From NCBI GenBank assembly GCA_024638905.1, contig JAHEJH010000153.1:1-8365 (forward strand): 8,365 nt of DNA, written 5' to 3'. Shown here one piece after another: positions 1 to 6,956 of this stretch; within the stretch, counting starts at the first letter, position 1, and every line of letters starts with the position of its first letter. The notes under the pieces were generated by a model, which searched no databases, was not told the DNA's origin, and saw only the letters and a program-made list of their open reading frames with translations. A program made the position numbers and the translations under genes. The DNA is from Luminiphilus sp. GTDB lineage: Bacteria > Pseudomonadota > Gammaproteobacteria > Pseudomonadales > Halieaceae.

Positions 1-67
1 CAAAGGGGAGCCAGCGGTGCCCGAAGCCCGCGAGGCGAGTCCCTGCATTGCTGACAGCACGACTCAT
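1..67 (-). CDS. lhaA: Start of probable LhaA/PucC-family protein, light-harvesting 1 assembly (partial, cut by window edge)
   Basis: An ATG at 67-65 overlaps the bchM stop as ATGA and opens a frame that stays open to the window edge. The 22 visible residues read MSRAVSNAGTRLAGFGHRWL followed by PF. The run ending in WLPF resembles the N-terminal R-x-L-P-F segment that precedes the first membrane helix in LhaA/PucC proteins, which are members of the major facilitator superfamily. These act in the inner membrane in assembly of the LH1 antenna or delivery of bacteriochlorophyll to it. The gene directly after bchM in proteobacterial photosynthesis clusters is usually lhaA, and this placement is the main support. 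A GGAG lies about 11 bases before the ATG, inside bchM. No membrane helix is visible in the fragment, so the name is inferred from context plus a weak motif. Confidence 0.72.
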   Translation of the reverse strand, partial: MSRAVSNAGTRLAGFGHRWLPF

Positions 68-765
68 CGTCGCGTCAACTCCATAGCGTGGGATTTATAA
101 AAGCCGACATCAATTCGGTGCGAGCGACCTGTCTCCCAGCCCTGGGTCAAGCCCGCATCATTGAGATGCCGCGAGAGGCGCGCTGGCGATACCGGCTCAA
201 TGGATGGGGCTCGATCAGCACGAGGGAACAACTTACCCGTGGCGTGCATCAACGCAAGCAGCGGCGTTTTCGGCGCGAAGGTGAACACCATCTTGCGGTG
301 AATCTGCTTCGCCATGGCCTCGAGTGTCTGCACACCGTCCGCGACGTCGTAATGAATCAGTGAGTCCATGGCGACTGCGTAATCAAAGGACCCCAAGTCC
401 ATGTCACGCATATCACCGACCAAAAAGGTCACGTCCAGAGTTTGATTCAGGTCACGCAAGCGCTCTCTGGCCAAATTAACCAGCGTGGGCGACAGATCAA
501 CGGCTACGACTTCGGCACCGCGCTGAGCCGCCTCGATGGCCAGCGTGCCGGTACCACAGCCGGCGTCAATCAAAGTGCTACCGGTCAGATCTTCGGGCAA
601 CCAGCCCATTAACGTCTCACGCATTGCGTCACGTCCGCGACGGACCGTGCGACGGATCCGGCTGACGGGTGCATCTGATGTGAGCGCGGCCCAGGCATCG
701 GCAGCGGTGCGATCGAAATAGGTTTCGATCTCATCCCGACGGGTTTGATAATTCACTGATGCCAT
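64..765 (-). CDS. bchM: Magnesium-protoporphyrin IX methyltransferase BchM
   Basis: BchM transfers a methyl group from S-adenosylmethionine to the C13 propionate of Mg-protoporphyrin IX, giving the monomethyl ester. This is the step right after magnesium chelatase. The protein is 233 residues, a normal family length. Visible signatures are the N-terminal YFDRTAADAWAAL stretch (residues 17-29) followed by an Arg-rich R-x-x-V-R-x-G-R-D segment typical of BchM/ChlM, and the SAM-binding motif I IDAGCGTGTLA (66-76). An acidic AVDLS (88-92), where the ribose-binding Asp is expected, and GDMRDMDLGSFDY (117-129) follow. The family-like C-terminus contains a FYKSHAMEL run. I chose ATG 765, which overlaps the bchL stop as TGATG. 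A TTG one codon earlier (768) is also possible but less likely. The Shine-Dalgarno signal is weak, so translation probably depends on coupling to bchL. BchH is reported to stimulate this enzyme in other species, which fits co-transcription. Confidence 0.96.
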   Translation of the reverse strand: MASVNYQTRRDEIETYFDRTAADAWAALTSDAPVSRIRRTVRRGRDAMRETLMGWLPEDLTGSTLIDAGCGTGTLAIEAAQRGAEVVAVDLSPTLVNLARERLRDLNQTLDVTFLVGDMRDMDLGSFDYAVAMDSLIHYDVADGVQTLEAMAKQIHRKMVFTFAPKTPLLALMHATGKLFPRADRAPSIEPVSPARLSRHLNDAGLTQGWETGRSHRIDVGFYKSHAMELTRR

Positions 766-1682
766 CAATCAAATCCCAGGAAGTCGAACAGGTCACGGTC
801 TTTCATCGGCTCGCAGGGCAGCGGATCGGTTCCCGCCCACAGTTGTTCGGCGAGCTGAAGATATTCATCACAGACTGACTTCAGTTCCGGTGAATCATCC
901 AATTCAAAGAGCGTCGACTTTTTCAAACGGCTCCGCCGAATCACATCGAGGTCTGGAAAATGTGCCAGCCGCTTCAAGCCCACGGCTTCATTGAAGCGGT
1001 CTATCTCATCCGTGTCGGCGCTCCGGTTCGCGATCACGCCGCCCAATCGCACCGCATAGTTCTTCGATTTGGCCTTGATCGCTGCTGCGATCCGGTTCAT
1101 GGCAAAAATGGAATCAAAATCGTTGGCGGTGACCACCAAGGCTCGCTCAGCATGTTGAAGCGGTGACGCAAAACCCCCGCATACCACGTCGCCCAAAACA
1201 TCGAAGATCACGACATCGGAGTCGTCGAGCAGGTGGTGCTGTTTCAGAAGCTTCACCGTCTGCCCTACTACGTAGCCACCGCAGCCGGTACCAGCAGGCG
1301 GCCCACCCGCTTCAACGCACATCACCCCGTTATAACCTTCGTAAACATAGTCCTCTGGACGCAGTTCTTCGGCGTGAAACTCAACCGACTCCAGCACATC
1401 GATCACCGTCGGCATAAGTGCCTTGGTGAGTGTGAAGGTCGAATCGTGCTTTGGGTCACAGCCGATCTGAATCACGCGCTTACCCAGCTTTGAAAACGCG
1501 ACCGACAGGTTCGATGAGGTGGTGCTCTTGCCAATACCGCCCTTCCCGTAGACAGCAAAGACCTTGGCACTGGTCTGCATCAGGTCCTCTTCAAGGTGGA
1601 CCTGAACGCTGCCCTCCCCGTCGCCGACGTTCTTGCCCGGATCAATGTTACTGACCGGAATGTGTTGATTCGGTGAATTCAT
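765..1682 (-). CDS. bchL: Dark-operative protochlorophyllide reductase, ATP-binding iron-sulfur subunit BchL
   Basis: BchL is the NifH-like homodimeric ATPase of DPOR. It hydrolyses ATP and passes electrons from ferredoxin to the BchN-BchB catalytic component. The 305-residue protein has the P-loop GKGGIGKST (46-54), the CDPKHDST region (75-82), and DVLGDVVCGGF (161-171), which combines the switch II region with a ligand Cys. The two Cys that bind the intersubunit 4Fe-4S cluster by family alignment are Cys134 (in AGTGCGG) and Cys168 (in DVVCGG). The C-terminus DRDLFDFLGFD is also typical. Residues before the P-loop number about 45 and form a hydrophilic extension with the conserved DGEGSVQVHLE block (21-31). 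The equivalent segment in Rhodobacter sphaeroides is reported to be regulatory. The ATG at 1682 overlaps the bchH stop as ATGA and is preceded by a good Shine-Dalgarno sequence at 1689-1697. Confidence 0.98.
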   Translation of the reverse strand: MNSPNQHIPVSNIDPGKNVGDGEGSVQVHLEEDLMQTSAKVFAVYGKGGIGKSTTSSNLSVAFSKLGKRVIQIGCDPKHDSTFTLTKALMPTVIDVLESVEFHAEELRPEDYVYEGYNGVMCVEAGGPPAGTGCGGYVVGQTVKLLKQHHLLDDSDVVIFDVLGDVVCGGFASPLQHAERALVVTANDFDSIFAMNRIAAAIKAKSKNYAVRLGGVIANRSADTDEIDRFNEAVGLKRLAHFPDLDVIRRSRLKKSTLFELDDSPELKSVCDEYLQLAEQLWAGTDPLPCEPMKDRDLFDFLGFD

Positions 1683-4600
1683 GCTGCCACCTCTCCTGTG
1701 ACACCTTCGAGGAAATCCTCAAGGTCTTCTCCTGCCCGTTTCAGGGCATCGATGCTCTCTTCATCGGCCCCCCAGTACTCTCTTTCTTGTGCTTCTATGA
1801 GCCGGTTTGCCATGCGCGCGGCCGACACCGGATTGAGCTCTGCCAGACGACGACGCATGTCCTCATCCAGCACAAATGTCTCGGATAGTTGCTTGTAAAC
1901 CCAGGGGGCAACATCGCCTGTGGTGGCTGACCAGCCCATGGTGTTGGTGATATGCGCCTCGATCTGCCGCACACCCTCGTAACCGTGGTCCAACATCGAT
2001 TCATACCATTTCGGATTGAGCAGACGCGTTCTCGTCTCGAGAGCGACCTGCTCATTCAGTGTTCGTACACGACCTGAACCACCTGCAGTGTGGTCAGCAA
2101 TGTATACCGGCACGCGCTCGCCGCGAGCTCGCTGTACTGCCCGACTAATTCCGCCCAGGGTGCCGAAGTAATGATCAACAGTGGTGACCCCCAGCTCGAC
2201 TGAGTCAAGGTTCTGATAAGCGAGCTCAACATCCTCGAGCACACGGTTCAGCAGATCTGACTGCTGGGAGACCTTGCCATGCCGGTCATACGCAAATCCC
2301 TTTCGCTGCGTGTAGCAGTCGGCGAGTTCTTCCTCGTCCTCCCAGCGGCCGCTGTCGAGCATCAGGTTCACGTTGGAGCCATACGCGCCCTCGGCATTAC
2401 TGAATACACGTAACGCAGCCTGCTCGAGATCACAGCCGTGCTCTTCCTGATAGGCGAGCACGTGCTTACGCACAAAATTCTGTTCGATATCTTCATCTGC
2501 GGTCGCAGCCAGCCAGCTCGCCTCAGCCAACAACTGGGTTTGCATAGGCAGCAGATCACGGAAGATGCCCGATAAGGTCACCAGCACATCAATCCGTGGA
2601 CGCCCCAACTGCTCCAGCGGCAGCAGGCGCGCACCGACCACTCGACCATAACTGTCCTGTCGCGGTTCGGCACCCAACAAAGCGAGCGCCTGAGCAATGC
2701 TGACTCCCTCAGTCTTCAGGTTATCCGTACCCCACAGCACCAGGGCGACCGATTCTGGCAGCACGCCCGCGTCGGCCTGATGACGGGCCAGCAATTGCTC
2801 GGCCTGCCTGCACCCCTCAGAATGCGCGAAACTTGCAGGCAGCCGGAACGGATCAAAACCATGCAGATTGCGTCCAGTAGGCAGAATCTCGGGCGCGCGG
2901 AGCACATCACCGCCTTTTACGGGCTGAATGAATCGTCCGTCGAGGGCCCGCAGAATCGCTCTGAGTTCGTGATCTTCGCCAAGGGTTTCGCCTGCTTGTA
3001 GCAGCGTCTTCGCGAGTGAAGCTGACGCGCCCTCTTCGGGCGATGACATCGTGTCGGCGAGTAATTCCTCAAGTGCTGCAGTGTCCGCGTCCTGAACAGC
3101 CTCGCCAAATGCCTCGGGGTTAACACCCGGCGCACCGCTGGATTCGGCCATTGCCAAAAGCATTTCATGCCGCTCTTCAGGCTTCAGCGGCTCACCCACC
3201 ACATGCAAGCCGAAAGGAATGAGTGCCTGCTCGATTTCATCGAGCTGATCTCGCAGCGCGCTCATTTTTACGGTCCATTGATCGGCAGGCCACTCGACGC
3301 CCTCTTTGCAGAGCTCGCAGCGTGCAGCGATGGAGAGCACGGTGTCGATCATGGTCTGCTCTGCGGCCGTATCGAGATCCGCGGGCCGCTGCCGCCAGTG
3401 ATCGATTGCAGCACGCAAATCCACAAGATGACGATACAGATCGGAATGCGTCACGGGGGGAGTCAGGTAGCTGACCAAGGTAGAAGCCGCGCGACGCTTG
3501 GCGATCAAACCCTCGGACGGGTTATTAGCCGCATACAAATAAATATTGGGCAAGTCCGCAATCAACCGGTCAGGCCAACACTTACCCGAGAGCCCCACTT
3601 GCTTGCCGGGCATAAACTCCAGAGAGCCATGGGTGCCGAAATGCAGCACCGCATTGGCGGAAAAATCTTCGCGTAACCAGCGATAGAAGGCAGAAAATAC
3701 GTGGGTTGGCGCCAACCCACCCTCGAACAGCATGCGCATGGGGTCGCCCTCGTAACCCATGGGCGGCTGAATGCCTACCAGCACATTGCCAAAGGACTCA
3801 CCCAGCACAAACAAATGCTGGCCATCGGTCCATTCCCGTCCGGGAGCGGGACCCCATTGCTCTTCGATTTCTTTGAGCCAGGGCTCCGATCGGACATGAT
3901 CATCCACCGGGATTCGCGTGTGTACGTTTGCCTCGGCGCCAAACTGCTTAGCATTGCCGTTTAGGATGGCGTCGCGCAGCTCGGCATGCGTCTCCGGAAG
4001 CTCGACGTGGTAACCCTCATCGCGCATCGCCGAGAGGGTATTGAAGAGCGACTCAAAAACGCTGAGGTGCGCGGCGGTGCCCGCCGCACCGCTGTTGGGC
4101 GGGAAGTTAAACAACACGATCGCTACTTTGCGCTCGGCAATGGGGGTATGCCGCAGTGACACCAATCTTGCCACACGATCCGCGAGACGATCGATCCGCT
4201 CCGGTTCGGGTTGCATATCAAACTTTTCGCCCGAGGCTCCCTCAGAGCGCCCGCCAAACACCATGGAGCCGGTGGCACCATCGAGTTCCGGGATCGCCAC
4301 CATCATGGTCGCCTCGACAGGCATCAAACCCATCGAAGACGACTGCCAATCCTGCAGGCTCTGAAACTCGAGTCCCTGCACCGCTAAATACGGTACGTCG
4401 AGGGATTCGAGAAGCTCCTGGGCAGCATCGGTATCGTTATAGGCAGGTCCGCCCACCAGAGAGAAGCCAGTCAGCGACACGACTGCATCAACGATGGGTT
4501 CGCCGCGCTCCATGAAAAAGGCATTGACTGCCGGACGGGCATCCAGACCCGAAGCAAAAGCGGGAATGACCCGCAAACCGCGGTCTTCCAGCGCTTCGAT

Positions 4601-5422
4601 TACGGCATCGTAATGCGCGCTGTTACCCGACAACGCATAAGAACGCATCAACAGCACACCGACCGTGCCATTAACCGCTTTTTTGGCCGTCTTGCCCAAC
4701 ACGTTGGGATCGTCGGTAACCCGGTCAGGCAAACTGCTGTGATAGAGGCCTGTGTCGGGATATTCGATCGGTGGCTCATAGACCAGGGCGTCCCGGGTGG
4801 TGGCATGGGTATCGCCCGCGTAGCGGTTAACCAAAAAGGCCATCATTCGCGCCAAATTCGTCTCGGAACCCGCCAACCAATACTGCAAAGTCAGGAAATA
4901 GGCACGCACGTCTTGCGCCGTCCCCGGAATGAATCGCAACAACCGTGGCAGGCGCCTCAGCATGCTCATCTGCTGCGCGCCGGCAGAACGGCCCGACTTG
5001 TCGCCGCCACCACGCAAACGCTTTAGCAAGGCCAATGCTCCCGTGGCCTCGGTGTCCATGCGGAAGCGTCCCATGCGGGTCAGACGCATAATTTCCGGCG
5101 CAGACATGCAGCAAATCATCGCGTCGCAGTCGTCGCGCCGCGCCTCTAGCGCACCGCGGACCGCCTCGATGTGAGCTTCGAGAAACAGCATTGTCACAAT
5201 GACGATGTCACCGTTGGCAATAGCGGCGCAGGCCTCCTCTAAGGAAGCGGGATTATGGTCCCAGTCCGTCGCCGCATGAGAGGAGACGCTGAGCGCGGGC
5301 ACCTGTTGTGACAACGCATGCGCCGCACGCGACCAGGCACCACTGACGTGGTTATCGAGGGTGACAAGCACCACCCGCAGGGGATGATCTGCCCTAGCGG
5401 CTGAAGTGCGCTTTCGCTTCAT
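1679..5422 (-). CDS. bchH: Magnesium chelatase, porphyrin-binding subunit BchH
   Basis: BchH binds protoporphyrin IX and hosts insertion of Mg2+, driven by the BchI-BchD AAA+ ATPase; it is the branch point away from haem. From ATG 5422 it is 1247 residues, normal for the family. An N-terminal DUF3479-like region (about 12-175) leads into the long CobN/Mg-chelatase domain that fills the rest. Landmarks are VLFNFPPNSGAAGTAAHL near 435, HFGTHGSLEFMPGKQVGLSG at 594-613 (His and Glu of the putative active region), NIYLYAANNPSEG shortly after, LWGTDNLKTEGVS near 896-908, and DHTAGGSGRVR in the last third. In-frame starts also exist at ATG 5437 and TTG 5440. I prefer 5422 because KRKRTSAARADHPLRVV resembles the start of other proteobacterial BchH proteins, but no choice has a strong ribosome binding site. 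It sits between bchB and bchL, so it splits the DPOR genes. bchD and bchI are not in the window. Confidence 0.97.
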   Translation of the reverse strand: MKRKRTSAARADHPLRVVLVTLDNHVSGAWSRAAHALSQQVPALSVSSHAATDWDHNPASLEEACAAIANGDIVIVTMLFLEAHIEAVRGALEARRDDCDAMICCMSAPEIMRLTRMGRFRMDTEATGALALLKRLRGGGDKSGRSAGAQQMSMLRRLPRLLRFIPGTAQDVRAYFLTLQYWLAGSETNLARMMAFLVNRYAGDTHATTRDALVYEPPIEYPDTGLYHSSLPDRVTDDPNVLGKTAKKAVNGTVGVLLMRSYALSGNSAHYDAVIEALEDRGLRVIPAFASGLDARPAVNAFFMERGEPIVDAVVSLTGFSLVGGPAYNDTDAAQELLESLDVPYLAVQGLEFQSLQDWQSSSMGLMPVEATMMVAIPELDGATGSMVFGGRSEGASGEKFDMQPEPERIDRLADRVARLVSLRHTPIAERKVAIVLFNFPPNSGAAGTAAHLSVFESLFNTLSAMRDEGYHVELPETHAELRDAILNGNAKQFGAEANVHTRIPVDDHVRSEPWLKEIEEQWGPAPGREWTDGQHLFVLGESFGNVLVGIQPPMGYEGDPMRMLFEGGLAPTHVFSAFYRWLREDFSANAVLHFGTHGSLEFMPGKQVGLSGKCWPDRLIADLPNIYLYAANNPSEGLIAKRRAASTLVSYLTPPVTHSDLYRHLVDLRAAIDHWRQRPADLDTAAEQTMIDTVLSIAARCELCKEGVEWPADQWTVKMSALRDQLDEIEQALIPFGLHVVGEPLKPEERHEMLLAMAESSGAPGVNPEAFGEAVQDADTAALEELLADTMSSPEEGASASLAKTLLQAGETLGEDHELRAILRALDGRFIQPVKGGDVLRAPEILPTGRNLHGFDPFRLPASFAHSEGCRQAEQLLARHQADAGVLPESVALVLWGTDNLKTEGVSIAQALALLGAEPRQDSYGRVVGARLLPLEQLGRPRIDVLVTLSGIFRDLLPMQTQLLAEASWLAATADEDIEQNFVRKHVLAYQEEHGCDLEQAALRVFSNAEGAYGSNVNLMLDSGRWEDEEELADCYTQRKGFAYDRHGKVSQQSDLLNRVLEDVELAYQNLDSVELGVTTVDHYFGTLGGISRAVQRARGERVPVYIADHTAGGSGRVRTLNEQVALETRTRLLNPKWYESMLDHGYEGVRQIEAHITNTMGWSATTGDVAPWVYKQLSETFVLDEDMRRRLAELNPVSAARMANRLIEAQEREYWGADEESIDALKRAGEDLEDFLEGVTGEVAA
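1689..1697 (-). promoter_or_regulatory. Ribosome binding site of bchL
   Basis: The coding strand reads AGGAGAGGT, with its last GAGG 7 bases before the bchL ATG at 1682. It lies within the last codons of bchH. This supports the chosen bchL start and allows independent initiation as well as coupling through the ATGA overlap. Confidence 0.75.
3701..3720. repeat. Perfect 20-bp palindrome inside bchH
   Basis: The sequence GTGGGTTGGCGCCAACCCAC is identical to its reverse complement, with no loop or mismatch. The flanking base pair (C at 3700, C at 3721) does not extend it. On the coding strand it encodes the GLAPTH part of a segment that is conserved in BchH proteins (E-G-G-x-A-P-T-H). It could therefore be a by-product of the protein sequence and codon choice. 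No function can be assigned from sequence alone. Confidence 0.9.
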
Positions 5423-6956
5423 ACAGCGTCTCGACATCAATCACAGACAGCCCTTGCTCTTGCGCAAAGTGCTCGGTATTTCTTCGTGCCTTACCGCGAA
5501 CAAAGAAGGGAATTTTTCTGAGCTCCTTCTCTGCGGAAACAGCCCACGCCACCGCGCCGGGTTCGGCGGGGGTCATCGGTGTCACATTATCGGTTTGCTG
5601 AGCGCCACCGCCCTCTCCACCAAGATGAGACGGAACGGCGTCATCATTAAATTCAAAGTCATCCCGGAACATAGTGAGCAGATGCTCTTCGAGGCCCATA
5701 ATGAGCGGATGCACCCACGTATCGAAGATGACATTGGTGCCCTCAAAACCCATCTGAGGTGAATAACGTGCGGGGTAATCCTGAACGTGCGCGGGAGTGG
5801 ATATCACCGCACAAGGAATCCCTAGGCGCTTTGCGATATGGCGCTCCATCTGGGTGCCAAGCACCAGCTCTGGCTGAAGCTCAGTCACCGCGCGCTCTAC
5901 CGCGAGATAATCATCGGTGATCAACGCTTCGAGCCCATATTCGCTCGCCAGTGCCCGCACATCGCGAGCGCGCTCCCGACTGTAGGTACCCAGACCGACG
6001 ACTTCGAATCCCATCTCATCCCGCGCCATTCTTGCGGCGGCCAGCGCATGCGTGCCATCGGCGAAAATGAAAACCCGCTTGCCCGTCAAGTAGGTCGAAT
6101 CGACCGAGCGGCTATACCAGGGAAGGCGGCTCTCTCCGACCGTATCCGCGTCGATATCCAGTCCCAGCGTCTCAATCACTTCAGCAATAAAGTCACGGGT
6201 CGCACCCCAACCAAGGGGTACGGTGGAGATTGTGGGTTGCTTGAACTGCCGCCGTAGCCACTCGCAGGTGAGATCACTCACTTCGGGCGCCAAATTAATG
6301 TTGGCATCTGCTTCGGGGATCCGCAGCAGATCACGAGGCGTCGCATCGAGTGGCGCGACAACGTTGACGCGAACACCCATGCTCTCCAGCAATCGCCGGA
6401 CCTCGACCACGTCGTCGCGGCATCGGAAGCCGAGTTTCGTAGGACCGAGTATGTTCACGGATGGCGCCTGATCCGGCGCGCGCGGCGCGCGCTCCTCGCC
6501 AGGTTTCGGAACCTGACCCGCCAACAGTCCACGCACCAACTGATAAAAGGTTTCGCTAGCGCCCCAATTTTCCTTGCGCGTGTAGGCGGCCATCTCGATA
6601 GGAATCACCGGCGCACTCAGACCGGCTCCCTTGGCCAGCGCACCCGGCTGATCCTGAATCAGTTCGCCGGTGCAAGACTCAGCCACCAGCAGCACCTGTG
6701 GCTGATAGCGCTCGCAGGCACCCTGCAGGGTTTCGATCACCATCTCCGCTGTTGAGCTACCAAGATCCCGCGCCTGAAAGGTGGTCCAGGTCACAGGGGG
6801 TCGTCTGCCTTCACGCTCGATCATCGTAAACAGCAGGTCGGCGTAGGTATCTCCCTGAGGTGCGTGAAGGACCAAATGCACTTCGCGCATCGAAGCGGCA
6901 ACACGAATCGCGCCCACGTGAGGCGGGCCTTCGTAGGTCCAGAGTGTCAGCTCCAT
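5394..6956 (-). CDS. bchB: Dark-operative protochlorophyllide reductase, catalytic subunit BchB
   Basis: BchB pairs with BchN to form the NifDK-like heterotetramer that reduces the C17-C18 double bond of protochlorophyllide, giving chlorophyllide a without light. The 520-residue protein begins MELTLWTYEGPPHVGAIRVA, a family hallmark. Asp36 (in HAPQGDTYADLLF) is the residue known from crystal structures to be the unusual non-Cys fourth ligand of the NB 4Fe-4S cluster. VAESCTGELIQDQPG (91-105), FIFADGTHALAAARMA (297-312) and GTQMERHIAKRLGIPCAVIS (367-386) are further conserved blocks. An Arg/Pro-rich linker lies at about 149-167. A Gly-rich linker (about 440-470) leads to the small C-terminal reductase domain starting near KIPFFVRGKARRNTE (481-495). 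The ATG at 6956 overlaps the end of bchN by 10 bases and has a strong Shine-Dalgarno sequence at 6964-6968. The 3' end overlaps the start of bchH. Confidence 0.98.
   Translation of the reverse strand: MELTLWTYEGPPHVGAIRVAASMREVHLVLHAPQGDTYADLLFTMIEREGRRPPVTWTTFQARDLGSSTAEMVIETLQGACERYQPQVLLVAESCTGELIQDQPGALAKGAGLSAPVIPIEMAAYTRKENWGASETFYQLVRGLLAGQVPKPGEERAPRAPDQAPSVNILGPTKLGFRCRDDVVEVRRLLESMGVRVNVVAPLDATPRDLLRIPEADANINLAPEVSDLTCEWLRRQFKQPTISTVPLGWGATRDFIAEVIETLGLDIDADTVGESRLPWYSRSVDSTYLTGKRVFIFADGTHALAAARMARDEMGFEVVGLGTYSRERARDVRALASEYGLEALITDDYLAVERAVTELQPELVLGTQMERHIAKRLGIPCAVISTPAHVQDYPARYSPQMGFEGTNVIFDTWVHPLIMGLEEHLLTMFRDDFEFNDDAVPSHLGGEGGGAQQTDNVTPMTPAEPGAVAWAVSAEKELRKIPFFVRGKARRNTEHFAQEQGLSVIDVETLYEAKAHFSR

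Noticed and set aside
3167..3676. Plus-strand open frame of 169 codons inside bchH
   Set aside because: It lies wholly opposite a strongly conserved bchH coding region, shows no recognisable domain, and is of a length expected by chance opposite a GC-rich gene. The same holds for the other plus-strand frames in the window.
5305..5317. Short inverted repeat GTTGT-G-ACAAC near the start of bchH, considered as a regulator site
   Set aside because: It is short, inside coding sequence, and does not fit the TGT-N12-ACA spacing of PpsR/CrtJ operators.
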